A stretch of 41,060 nt of DNA, from NCBI GenBank assembly GCA_902514865.1, contig CABXSI010000004.1, positions 1 through 41,060 of the forward strand, read 5' to 3'. The stretch comes from an uncultured SAR116 cluster alpha proteobacterium (GTDB taxonomy: Bacteria; Pseudomonadota; Alphaproteobacteria; Puniceispirillales; Marisalimonadaceae). The notes under the pieces are model-generated. The model worked only from the letters and a program-made list of their open reading frames with translations, did not search any database and was not told the origin of the DNA. Of this stretch, positions 26,025 to 34,757 are shown piece by piece (the first letter of the stretch is position 1; the number at the start of each line of letters is the position of its first letter). Position numbers and translations under genes: made by a program.

Positions 26025-26963
26025 ATGAAAGTTGAACAAGTTAAAATTACAGAAGTTGGACCTAGAGATGGCTTTCAATCTGAAAGGACTATATTAAAAA
26101 CAGAGGATAAGATCGATGTAATTAATAATCTTACAGATGCAGGTTTTCAAAGAATTGAAGTTTCATCTTTTGTATCCCCAAAAGCAATTCCACAATTAGC
26201 TGACGCCGCAATAATTCTAGAAAATGTAAAAAGAAACCCCAAAACCACTTTAGCAGCATTAGTGCCTAATTCAAAAGGAGCATTGAGGGCTGTTGATGCA
26301 AAACTTGATGAAATTGTTGTTTTTCTTTCTGCTTCTGAAAGCCATAATAAAAAGAACGTAAATAGAAGTATAAAAGAATCATTAACCGGATTTAAAGAAA
26401 TTGCAGATATTGCAGGAAAAAATAATATACCAGTTCAAGGCGATATAGCCACAGCTTTCGGCTGCCCATTTGAAGGTAACGTTCCAGCTAAAAAATTAGC
26501 AGAAGTTTCTAATGAATATAAATTAATGGGTTTTAAAGGTGTTACCTTAGGAGACACAACTGGAATGGCAACACCTCCAGTTGTGATAGACGCTATCCAC
26601 GCAATAAGGGATAAAGTTCCAGATCTAGAAATTACCCTTCACTTTCATAACACTCGAGGTGTTGGACTTGCTAACGTGATGACAGGGTTGAATGAGGGAA
26701 TAACTGACTACGAAAGTTGCTTTGGTGGGATGGGAGGATGTCCTTTTGCTCCTAATGCAACGGGTAACATTTGCTCTGAAGATCTTATTTATTTACTTAA
26801 TGAAATGGGAATAGAAACTGGAATAGATTTAGATCAGATGATTTCAATTGCTAAAAAAGTAGAAAAATTAGTTGGTCATAAATTACCTGGTCAGGTTATG
26901 AGAGCAGGCCACAGATTATTGTCTTACTCTATGGACGAAGTACCTACTGCTGTTGGAGCATAA
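26025..26963 (+). CDS. Hydroxymethylglutaryl-CoA lyase-like protein
   Basis: 312 residues from the ATG at 26025, which has TGAGG six bases upstream; the ATG at 26013 overlaps that site. A TIM-barrel lyase of the HMGL/DRE-TIM family: EVGPRDGFQSE with metal and catalytic Asp, LHFHNTRGVGLANV with the metal-binding His pair, and GGMGGCPFAPNATGNICSEDL with the catalytic Cys loop. HMG-CoA lyases cleave HMG-CoA to acetoacetate and acetyl-CoA. A related branched hydroxyacyl-CoA is possible. First gene of the CoA-thioester operon. Confidence 0.92.
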   Translation: MKVEQVKITEVGPRDGFQSERTILKTEDKIDVINNLTDAGFQRIEVSSFVSPKAIPQLADAAIILENVKRNPKTTLAALVPNSKGALRAVDAKLDEIVVFLSASESHNKKNVNRSIKESLTGFKEIADIAGKNNIPVQGDIATAFGCPFEGNVPAKKLAEVSNEYKLMGFKGVTLGDTTGMATPPVVIDAIHAIRDKVPDLEITLHFHNTRGVGLANVMTGLNEGITDYESCFGGMGGCPFAPNATGNICSEDLIYLLNEMGIETGIDLDQMISIAKKVEKLVGHKLPGQVMRAGHRLLSYSMDEVPTAVGA

Positions 26964-28118
26964 ATGACTTCAGAAAATTTTAATGGTGCACTTTCTGGTG
27001 TAAAAGTTATCGATCTGACAAGAGTGCTTTCCGGTCCTTTTTGCACAATGCTTTTAGCTGATATGGGAGCAGAAGTAATTAAGATAGAACCACCTAAAGG
27101 TGACAATGTAAGAAATCAGGGTGACATGGTTGACGGCTATAGTTCTTACTTTGCTCAGTTCAATAGAAATAAAAAATCCATAATTTTAGATTTATATAAA
27201 CAAAGCGATAAAGAGTTATTAAAATCTTTGCTTAGTGATGCAGACGTTGTAGTAGAAAATTTTAAGGCTGGAGTTTTTAATAAAATGGGTTTTGATTATA
27301 AAACTTTAAAATCAATTAATCCAAAGCTTATTAGTGCTTCTGTAAATGGTTTTGGAAGTAAAGGAGAAATGAGTGACAGACCAGCATTTGACTTCATAGC
27401 TCAGGCATTAAGCGGATTTATGTCATTAAATGGTACTGAAGAAAGTGGTCCAATGCGAGCAGCTATGCCTATATCAGACTTAGTGGCTGGTCTATATTGT
27501 TCTTTCGGAATTGTGAGCGCTTTATATTCAAGAGTTCAAACAGGAAAAGGGCAACAAGTTGAGTCTTGTCTTACATCAGGTTTAATATCAATGATGGCGT
27601 ATTTATCATCTGAGAGCTTTGTTACTGGTAAAGCCCCAAAAAAATCTGGTAATAATCATCCTATTTTAGCACCTTATGGGATCTTTCAAACATCTGATGG
27701 TGAGGTAGCTGTAGCTCCAGCAAGTGACAAGTTTTGTGATATATTCCTTGAAAGTACGGATTTAACAAATTTGTTAGAAGATGACTTATATAAAAATAAT
27801 GCAAATAGAATGAAAAATAGAGACAGTCTAAATAAAATTGTAAATGAAAAAATGGTCTTGAAATCGTCAGATTACTGGATAAAAAAACTAAATGACGCAG
27901 GTTGTCCTGCAGCTAAAATTGTTTCACTACCAGAGGCTCTAAATAGTCAATTAATAAAAGACACTGATATGGTTATCAGCTCAAACGGCCCCGAAGATAG
28001 ACAAATAAAAATGACAGGTTTCCCAGTTAAATTATCTGAAACACCATCACAACTTTATAGACCCCCACCTTTACTAGGTGAACATACAGAAGAAGTTCTA
28101 AAAACAATAAAAAAATAA
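26964..28118 (+). CDS. Type III CoA-transferase (CaiB/BaiF family)
   Basis: 384 residues. VKVIDLTRVLSGPFCTMLLADMGAEVIKIE is the family N-terminus, followed by FNRNKKSIILDL. The catalytic Asp is expected in AFDFIAQALSGFMSLNG, and LAPYGIFQTSDGEVAVA lies downstream. Transfers CoA between carboxylic acids. It begins directly after the lyase stop codon, with no spacer. By analogy with succinyl-CoA:glutarate/HMG CoA-transferases it may activate the substrate for the lyase (inference). Confidence 0.94.
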   Translation: MTSENFNGALSGVKVIDLTRVLSGPFCTMLLADMGAEVIKIEPPKGDNVRNQGDMVDGYSSYFAQFNRNKKSIILDLYKQSDKELLKSLLSDADVVVENFKAGVFNKMGFDYKTLKSINPKLISASVNGFGSKGEMSDRPAFDFIAQALSGFMSLNGTEESGPMRAAMPISDLVAGLYCSFGIVSALYSRVQTGKGQQVESCLTSGLISMMAYLSSESFVTGKAPKKSGNNHPILAPYGIFQTSDGEVAVAPASDKFCDIFLESTDLTNLLEDDLYKNNANRMKNRDSLNKIVNEKMVLKSSDYWIKKLNDAGCPAAKIVSLPEALNSQLIKDTDMVISSNGPEDRQIKMTGFPVKLSETPSQLYRPPPLLGEHTEEVLKTIKK

Positions 28119-28135
28119 TCTGGAGAGAAATTATA

Positions 28136-28927
28136 ATGGATCTAAAGACAATAAATTTTAAAATTGAAAATGAAATAGCATTTATTGAATTAAATAGACC
28201 AAAACAATATAATTCCCTAAATCAAGCCATGGCTGAGGACTTGTTTCAAGTCTCATTAGAATGCGACGATAATCCAAATATTAGATCTGTTTTGATGAGT
28301 GGAGCTGGAGAAGATGCTTTTTGTGCAGGTGGTGACGTAAATTCTTTTCATAAATATGGCCATAAGACCGCTAGTCATCTAAAGGAAGTTACAACAATCC
28401 TTCATGGAGCTATTTCAAGACTTTCAAGAATGAATGCTCCTCTTGTTGTCGCGGTAAATGGTGTGGCTGCTGGCGCTGGCTTTTCTTTTGTTGGATTTGC
28501 AGATATTGCAATTGCATCAACAAATGCAACATTTGTTTCAGCTTATTCAAAAATAGGATTAACACCAGACGGATCCTCAACATACTTTTTGCCAAGAATC
28601 ATTGGTACAAGAAGATATATGGAGCTTGTATTAACAAATAGAGTTTTAAGTGCAAAAGATGCACTTGATTGGGGGTTGATAAATAAAGTCGTTGACTTTA
28701 AAGATCTAAAAGATGAGGCACATAATTTAGCAAAAAAACTAGCTGTGGGCCCATCTCTGGCATTCGGTAAATTAAAAAATTTAGTCCACAACAGTTTTTT
28801 AGATTCTCTTGAAGGACAAATGGAGTATGAGTCAAGAATGATTGCTGAATCTGCAAAAACAAAAGATGGCATTAATGGGATTGATGCGTTCGTAAATAAA
28901 AAAACAGTCACGTTCAAAGGTGAGTAA
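28136..28927 (+). CDS. Enoyl-CoA hydratase/isomerase family protein
   Basis: 263 residues, crotonase fold. IAFIELNRPKQYNSLNQAM, the oxyanion-hole strands SGAGEDAFCAGGDV and VAVNGVAAGAGFSFVGFADIAIA, and SKIGLTPDGSSTYFLPR are clear. At the usual catalytic Glu positions a Gly/Asp-rich TPDGSS is seen, so hydratase versus isomerase activity is uncertain. GGAGAG precedes the ATG. Could act as a methylglutaconyl-CoA hydratase-like enzyme feeding the lyase (inference). Confidence 0.93.
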   Translation: MDLKTINFKIENEIAFIELNRPKQYNSLNQAMAEDLFQVSLECDDNPNIRSVLMSGAGEDAFCAGGDVNSFHKYGHKTASHLKEVTTILHGAISRLSRMNAPLVVAVNGVAAGAGFSFVGFADIAIASTNATFVSAYSKIGLTPDGSSTYFLPRIIGTRRYMELVLTNRVLSAKDALDWGLINKVVDFKDLKDEAHNLAKKLAVGPSLAFGKLKNLVHNSFLDSLEGQMEYESRMIAESAKTKDGINGIDAFVNKKTVTFKGE

Positions 28928-28939
28928 GAGAGTCATTTT

Positions 28940-30028
28940 ATGTCGATTAATATTATAGCTTTTGACGGTGATGGTATTGGCCCTGAGATAATGAAATCGA
29001 CACTGAATATCGTTGAGCTTTTGAATGAGAAATTAAAATTAAAAATAGATATATCTAAAGAGCCTATAGGTTTTAAATCACTAGAACAAAAAGGGACGAC
29101 TTTTACAGACGACGCACTAACAAAAGCAAAAAAAGCTGATGCAATTATTTTGGGACCTGTTGACCACAATGCTTATCCATCCAAGATGCAAGGCGGCATT
29201 AACCCATCTGGAACACTTCGAATAGAATTAGATTTGTATGCAAATATTAGACCTGCGAAAAATTATAAAAATGTTAAGTCTCTTTCTAAAGATATGGATT
29301 TAATTATTTTAAGAGAAAACACTGAAGGTTTTTATGCTGATCGAAATATGTTTGAAGGGAGTGGTGAATTTAGTCCGTCTCCTGGAATAGGATTAGCTTT
29401 TAGGAAAATAACTAAGGCTGCGTCGATTAGAATAGCAGAAACCGCTTTTGAAATAGCTAGATTAAAGAATAATCAAATTAAAAAACCAGTTGTTCACGCA
29501 ATTCATAAAGCAAACGTAATGAAATTAACGGATGGCATCTTTCTAGATGCATGCAGGCAAGTGTCTAAAAAACACAAAGATATTATTTATAAAGAAATGC
29601 TTGTAGATGCTTGTGCTGCGCATATTATAAGAGATCCAAGCCAATTTGATATTATTGTAACTACCAATATGTTTGGTGATATTTTATCTGATTTAGCAAC
29701 TGAATTTTCAGGTTCCTTAGGTTTGGCAGGATCGCTAAATGCCGGTGAGAATTATGCAATGGCTCAAGCGCAACACGGTTCTGCTCCAGATATTGCGGGT
29801 CAAAATACGGCAAACCCAATTTCTCTAATTTTATCTACAAGTATGTTACTCAATTGGCTTGGAAAAAGAAGAAAGATAAAGGATCTGATTTTGGCATCGA
29901 GTTTAATTGATAAATCTGTTACAAATCTATTCGAAAACAAAAATAATTTAACTAAAGATCTTGGTGGAACGGCCTCAACAGAAAAAATAACCGAAAATCT
30001 AATTTATATTTTAAATCATTTAATTTAA
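28940..30028 (+). CDS. Isocitrate/isopropylmalate dehydrogenase family protein
   Basis: 362 residues, the length of LeuB and tartrate dehydrogenase. IIAFDGDGIGPEIM, the substrate loop LRENTEGFYADR, the catalytic Lys in HAIHKANVMKLTDG, metal-binding Asp in DIIVTTNMFGDILSDLATEFSGSLGLAGS, and the NAD-specific QAQHGSAPDIAGQNTANP are visible. The family oxidatively decarboxylates (2R,3S)-3-carboxy-2-hydroxy acids. No leuC/leuD is nearby and the neighbours are catabolic, so a role in leucine synthesis is not supported by context. Confidence 0.93.
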   Translation: MSINIIAFDGDGIGPEIMKSTLNIVELLNEKLKLKIDISKEPIGFKSLEQKGTTFTDDALTKAKKADAIILGPVDHNAYPSKMQGGINPSGTLRIELDLYANIRPAKNYKNVKSLSKDMDLIILRENTEGFYADRNMFEGSGEFSPSPGIGLAFRKITKAASIRIAETAFEIARLKNNQIKKPVVHAIHKANVMKLTDGIFLDACRQVSKKHKDIIYKEMLVDACAAHIIRDPSQFDIIVTTNMFGDILSDLATEFSGSLGLAGSLNAGENYAMAQAQHGSAPDIAGQNTANPISLILSTSMLLNWLGKRRKIKDLILASSLIDKSVTNLFENKNNLTKDLGGTASTEKITENLIYILNHLI

Positions 30029-30034
30029 TAAGTC

Positions 30035-31135
30035 ATGACTGATCAAATATCTATACCTACAGTTTTTATGCGAGGGGGAACATCCAAAGGATTACTTTTC
30101 GACAAAAGAGATTTGCCTTCGGAAGAAAAAAAATTAAGTAAATATTTACTAGCTGCAATGGGTTCACCTGATATACGTCAGATAGATGGGATGGGCGGAG
30201 CTACTTCAGTAACAAGTAAAGTTTGTATAATTTCAAAAAGTGAGGTTGAAAATATTGATATAGATTATTTTTTTGCTCAAGTTTTAGTTGATGAGGCTAG
30301 AGTAGATTATGGCCCAACTTGTGGTAATATGCTCTCGGCCGTTGGCCCCTTTGCTATTGAAAAGGGTATGATAGATGCAAAAGATATTAAAACTAATATA
30401 GTTATTAGATCAGTCAATACTGGTTCAATTATAGAAGCAACTATTCAAACTCCCAATAAGAAGGTCAAATATTCTGGTGATTATAAAATTGCAGGAGTTC
30501 CTGGTGAAGGATCACCAATATTATTAAAGTTCAAAAACCTAGTCGGGGGTGTTACGGGTAAACTTTTACCAACGGATCATCCAACCACAATTATAAATGG
30601 TATCGAGGTTACATGTTTAGATGTTTCAATGCCAATGGTTATGGCAAATGCAAAAGATTTTAGGATTGTTGGAAATGAAACTAGTAATGATTTAAATGAA
30701 AACAAAACTTTATTAAAAAAAATAGAAGAAATTCGACTTAGTGCTGCCTTAAAAATGGGTATGGGAGACGTAAGTGGGAAAGTTATTCCTAAGTTTGCTC
30801 TTTTATCAAAACAACTAAATGGTGGAACTATTACTTCAAGGTATTTTACTCCAAAAACCTGCCATGAGTCTCACGCTGCAACTGGTTCTAATTGTATTGC
30901 ATCAGCATGTTTAATTCCCAATACGGTTGCATCTAAAATTACAAATATTGAAGCAACTGGTAACGATAAAATAACGATAGAACATCCCTTAGGTCTGATA
31001 GAGTGTTTAGTTGAAACTTCAACTACAGCAAATAGTTTTGATAAAAATTTTATCAAATCTTGTGGTGTGTATCGTACCTCAAGAAAAATAATGGATGGTA
31101 ATGTTTATATTCCAGAAAATATAGATGATGTTTAA
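30035..31135 (+). CDS. PrpF-family isomerase (aconitate isomerase-like)
   Basis: 366 residues. IPTVFMRGGTSKGLLFDKRDLP is the PrpF N-terminus, GPTCGNMLSAVGPFAIEKGMI carries one conserved Cys loop, and CHESHAATGSNCIASACLI lies in the C-terminal half. The fold is DapF-like with two halves. Members shift double bonds in 2-methylaconitate, trans-aconitate or 4-oxalomesaconate. It follows the dehydrogenase by 6 bp, suggesting a shared unsaturated tricarboxylate or branched dicarboxylate. The C-terminus overlaps the next gene by 11 bp. Confidence 0.92.
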   Translation: MTDQISIPTVFMRGGTSKGLLFDKRDLPSEEKKLSKYLLAAMGSPDIRQIDGMGGATSVTSKVCIISKSEVENIDIDYFFAQVLVDEARVDYGPTCGNMLSAVGPFAIEKGMIDAKDIKTNIVIRSVNTGSIIEATIQTPNKKVKYSGDYKIAGVPGEGSPILLKFKNLVGGVTGKLLPTDHPTTIINGIEVTCLDVSMPMVMANAKDFRIVGNETSNDLNENKTLLKKIEEIRLSAALKMGMGDVSGKVIPKFALLSKQLNGGTITSRYFTPKTCHESHAATGSNCIASACLIPNTVASKITNIEATGNDKITIEHPLGLIECLVETSTTANSFDKNFIKSCGVYRTSRKIMDGNVYIPENIDDV

Positions 31136-32198
31136 ATCTATTAACTTATACTTTAAAAACTTATTTGACTGGTGGCCTCAAAAGTGGGCGTATATTTTCA
31201 GTTTATTGTTAGCTGTAATTAGTAGTTTGATTGCCTATTATTTAGGTTTGCCCCTACCTTGGATGTTAGGACCATTGATAGGCTGTGGCTTTTTTGCAGC
31301 AATTGGTAAACCGGTCAAAATTGGTAAAAAGCCTAGACCTATTTGTAGGGCACTCTTGGGCTGTACTATTGGGGCTAATTTTGGGCCAGAGATTTTAAAC
31401 AGATTTAGTGAAATTGGAGTGTCGTTGTTATTTATACCTGGTTTTGTTTTAATTATGGGTCTCACAACTTTTTTATATTTATCAAAAATTATGAAAATGG
31501 ATCGATCAACGTCAATTTATGGTTCAATTCCGGGTGGATTAAACGAAATGGTTATTTTAGGTCAAGAAATTGGAGCTGATTCAAGGACGCTTGTTTTAAT
31601 TCATGCAACAAGAATAGTTGTCGTTGTGTTTTTAGCTTCTTTGGTAATATTATTTGTTCCGAATTTAGGTGTTGAAGATTTACCTGAACCAGATTTATTT
31701 TATAATTGGAAACAAACCCCAATTGTTATTCTAGTTTCGCTAATCGGATGGTTTTTAGCAGTCAAACTAAAAATACCTGGACCAACAATCATAGGTCCAA
31801 TGATTTTATCAGCAGTTACCCATATTTTTCAGATTGTAGATGCAATGCCAATGTATATTATAGTAATTTCTGTTCAAATTTTGCTTGGTTCAGCACTTGG
31901 ATGTTTGTTTAAAAACATTACCCTCAAAGAAATGTCTGGTCCAATATTAGCTGGGTTAGTAACTACTTTAATTGCAATAATACCTTTAATCATAATTTAT
32001 TATTTTTTAAGTAATATTGGTTATGACCCTCTATCAATTTTGTTAGCTTTTTCTCCAGGTGGTCAATCTGAGATGAATATTTTAGCATTGTCTGTTGGTG
32101 CAGATATGTCTTTCATAAGCCCTCACCATATGTTCAGAGTGTTTCTTGTGATTATTTTTGCAGGGATTTTACATAAAATCATAAAAAGATTATTTTAA
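31125..32198 (+). CDS. AbrB-family membrane protein (first of two)
   Basis: 357 residues, about ten membrane segments in two homologous halves, each ending in a PGG motif (SIPGGLNEMVILGQEIGAD and FSPGGQSEMNILALSVGAD). This is the Gram-negative AbrB duplication family, often misnamed ammonia monooxygenase. Its substrate is unknown. It is translationally coupled to the PrpF-like gene, so it probably transports an acid of this pathway (inference). ATG 31128 is an alternative start. Confidence 0.9.
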   Translation: MMFKSINLYFKNLFDWWPQKWAYIFSLLLAVISSLIAYYLGLPLPWMLGPLIGCGFFAAIGKPVKIGKKPRPICRALLGCTIGANFGPEILNRFSEIGVSLLFIPGFVLIMGLTTFLYLSKIMKMDRSTSIYGSIPGGLNEMVILGQEIGADSRTLVLIHATRIVVVVFLASLVILFVPNLGVEDLPEPDLFYNWKQTPIVILVSLIGWFLAVKLKIPGPTIIGPMILSAVTHIFQIVDAMPMYIIVISVQILLGSALGCLFKNITLKEMSGPILAGLVTTLIAIIPLIIIYYFLSNIGYDPLSILLAFSPGGQSEMNILALSVGADMSFISPHHMFRVFLVIIFAGILHKIIKRLF

Positions 32199-32204
32199 AT
32201 CCTT

Positions 32205-32600
32205 TTAATAAGACTTATTTTTTGAATTAATCAAGCTCATGCCTTTATTATCAACAAAAGGTGCATTATTTATCCAAGACATTTCAAAGCCTTCAATACA
32301 ACCAATATTATATCCATACTGATTAGGATCAGATCGTCTTTTGTGATGGGTATTTATACCACATATCTTACAAAAATAATGCTCAGCTACTTTGGTATTC
32401 CACTTATAAGAGGTTAAAAATTCTCTACCTTCAGTGATAGTTAATTCGTCTATTAAAGCTGTTCCCATAACAAAGCCTTTTCTAGAACAAATAGAACAGT
32501 TGCACCTACGTAAATTTTTTATGTTTGTGCTCACTTCAAATCTAACTGAACCACAATGACATTTTCCTCTAAGGGGTAAAGATAAATCGTCAATTTTCAT
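32205..32600 (-). CDS. GFA/CENP-V-like zinc protein
   Basis: 131 residues. LRGKCHCGSVRFEV, RRCNCSICSRKGFVMG and HYFCKICGINTHHKRR supply the Cys ligands of two Zn sites typical of the glutathione-dependent formaldehyde-activating family. Most members have no proven substrate. It lies 17 bp after the DapA-like gene and ends 6 bp from the convergent AbrB gene. Confidence 0.92.
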   Translation of the reverse strand: MKIDDLSLPLRGKCHCGSVRFEVSTNIKNLRRCNCSICSRKGFVMGTALIDELTITEGREFLTSYKWNTKVAEHYFCKICGINTHHKRRSDPNQYGYNIGCIEGFEMSWINNAPFVDNKGMSLINSKNKSY

Positions 32601-32617
32601 ATCAACTCTTATATTTT

Positions 32618-33529
32618 TTAAAAAATGAACCCATAATCACTTTTTAATTTATTGACCAATTCGTTTGTCTTATGTTCGGATATAGGTATGAATGGTGGTC
32701 TTAAATTATTCCACATAGTATTTTTAGTTTGTAATGCCAACAAAGATTTTTGTGCTGGTATTGGAGCATAATCCTGAAATAACAGTCTAACTGACTTAAC
32801 TTTCTTTTGGAGTTCTTCTGCTTCTTCCCATTCTCCAGCATGACAAAGATCTATAACCTTAGATATATCTTTACTATTCAAGTTGGCAGTTGCTGATATA
32901 CACCCTGGTGCACCTAGTTTGATTGCCTCAATAACGGGAAGTTCTGCTCCTGGATAAACTACAAGCCCATTTATTTTCAGAAGTGCTTCTGTATTCTCCC
33001 AAACACCTGAACTATCTTTTATACCTATTATAAATTCAGGGTATGAAGATTTTAGCTTTTGAACCAGATCGATTGATAAACCTACGCCACTTACCTGAGG
33101 TATATGATACAAATATATTTTAAGTCTTTGATCATTCACACCATCAATTAATTTTTCAAAATATTCATACAGTCCATCATCGCTCATACCCTTGAAGTAA
33201 AATGGTGGCAAAGTCATTGCACCAAGGCAGCCTAAGTCAATAGCATGTTTGGTGATTTCAATTGTATCAGGTAAATTACATAAACCAGTCCCAGGAATTA
33301 ATGTTTTGGGGTTAATACCAGATTTAACTAAACCTTCAATTGCTTCCATCCTTTCTTTATTTCCAACTGATAATGCTTCTCCAGTCGTTCCAAAAGGGGC
33401 AAGACCAGAACATCCATTTTCCATTAGATTTTGTGCTAGATCATTATACATTATTTGATTAACTTTAAGTTTATTATCAAAAGGTGTTAAGATTGGTGCA
33501 ATTAGTCCTTTAATCAATTTTATCTCCAT
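32618..33529 (-). CDS. DapA/NanA-family aldolase or dehydratase
   Basis: 303 residues, class I TIM-barrel lyase. Visible are the substrate-carboxylate motif PFGTTGEALS, the Tyr of YLYHIPQVSG and the Schiff-base Lys of IGIKDSSG. The family splits or dehydrates 2-oxo acids. The specificity residues are unlike those of a biosynthetic DapA as far as I can tell, and no lysine genes are near, so a catabolic 2-oxo-acid lyase is more likely. Between an AbrB-family gene and a GFA gene on the same strand. Confidence 0.92.
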   Translation of the reverse strand: MEIKLIKGLIAPILTPFDNKLKVNQIMYNDLAQNLMENGCSGLAPFGTTGEALSVGNKERMEAIEGLVKSGINPKTLIPGTGLCNLPDTIEITKHAIDLGCLGAMTLPPFYFKGMSDDGLYEYFEKLIDGVNDQRLKIYLYHIPQVSGVGLSIDLVQKLKSSYPEFIIGIKDSSGVWENTEALLKINGLVVYPGAELPVIEAIKLGAPGCISATANLNSKDISKVIDLCHAGEWEEAEELQKKVKSVRLLFQDYAPIPAQKSLLALQTKNTMWNNLRPPFIPISEHKTNELVNKLKSDYGFIF

Positions 33530-33578
33530 GAACCCAACTAAATTTCTACATTACTTTAAATTTTGAAAGAAATAAATT

Positions 33579-34634
33579 TCAATTTGAATTCTTTATTAAT
33601 AATTTCAGTTTAGGATAAATATATTTTTGGGCTATAGATAAGATTATGAGCACAATTAACAATCTAAAAAAATGATGAGTGACAACAAATGCTGGTTTAA
33701 TATCTAGTGATGATGCTACTAAACCCATTTCTTGAATTCCGCCAGGAGCAAAAGCTAATATTATTGCTTCTGGTTTAGCACCTATTAAAAAAAATAAAAA
33801 AACTATAAACGGTATCATACATACTGTAAGGGACATGACTATCCCGATTGCAATGCCAACATAGTCTCTCGCGATTTTCCAATTTAGTCCATGCATGTTA
33901 CTTCCAAAAAAGCTGCCAACTATGAGTTGTGCTAAAATGAAAATTATAATAGGAGCGTCTAAGTCAATAATTTCAGTCACATGAAGAACCGCACTTAGGA
34001 TTAATGGTCCAAAAAGTCTTTTACCCGGAAGTTTTATAATTGTCCCAAAGAATATACCACTAGGGATTAATATGAGAATTATAAAACAATCTACTATACT
34101 TCCATGAAAAGATGGCCACATTGGTTGTCTTTCAAATGATTCCGGAAATACCAACAATATTAAAGTGGGGATGGTAAATACAGTTATAAAAATTCTTATG
34201 ATATGTATTAGTCCTACCTTCTTTGAGTTTGCACCACATTCTTCAGCTCCTAAAGCCATTTCTAATAGACCACCTGGAGAAGAAATAAAAAAGGCCTCTA
34301 CTCTTGGTACTTTTAAAATTTTGTAAAGGAACACGTAAGTAATAATAAATGCAATTGGTACATATAGTAATAAGAACATAATAGAAATTAACCAATCATT
34401 CAATTCATGAAAAATTGAAGATGAAAATGACTGACCTAACCAAATACCTATAATGCCTACAAATGGATCTCTTAGTTTTTGTGGAACATGTACGTCGTTT
34501 CCAAAAAGTGTAAAAATTGCTATTGAAAAAGCAGGTCCCAATACCCAAGGCAAAGGGAAAAGTAATAAATTGAAAGTAATGCCACCTAAAATACCAATAA
34601 AAATTGTTGTTAAAATAATTTGAATTTTACTCAT
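33579..34634 (-). CDS. AbrB-family membrane protein (second of two)
   Basis: 351 residues, about ten membrane segments in two repeats, with FISSPGGLLEMALGAEECGANS and LAFAPGGIQEMGLVASSLDIKPAFVVTHH. Same family and topology as the gene at 31125 but clearly diverged. Upstream of a DapA-like lyase on the same strand, and divergent from an Ldh_2 dehydrogenase. Probably transports the acid acted on by those enzymes (inference). Confidence 0.9.
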   Translation of the reverse strand: MSKIQIILTTIFIGILGGITFNLLLFPLPWVLGPAFSIAIFTLFGNDVHVPQKLRDPFVGIIGIWLGQSFSSSIFHELNDWLISIMFLLLYVPIAFIITYVFLYKILKVPRVEAFFISSPGGLLEMALGAEECGANSKKVGLIHIIRIFITVFTIPTLILLVFPESFERQPMWPSFHGSIVDCFIILILIPSGIFFGTIIKLPGKRLFGPLILSAVLHVTEIIDLDAPIIIFILAQLIVGSFFGSNMHGLNWKIARDYVGIAIGIVMSLTVCMIPFIVFLFFLIGAKPEAIILAFAPGGIQEMGLVASSLDIKPAFVVTHHFFRLLIVLIILSIAQKYIYPKLKLLIKNSN

Positions 34635-34757
34635 AAAACATCCATCTAAAAAAATATATTTATAGAAAATATTGGTATGTATTTTATTTTACTTAATATA
34701 TTAAATAAATTATATCTAAATCTCAGTATATGAATAAATACTTACGGGGGGAGTAAA

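Noticed and set aside
28543-28917. 124-residue minus-strand frame over the enoyl-CoA hydratase gene
   Set aside because: Antisense of a clear crotonase gene, with no independent motif or start signal.
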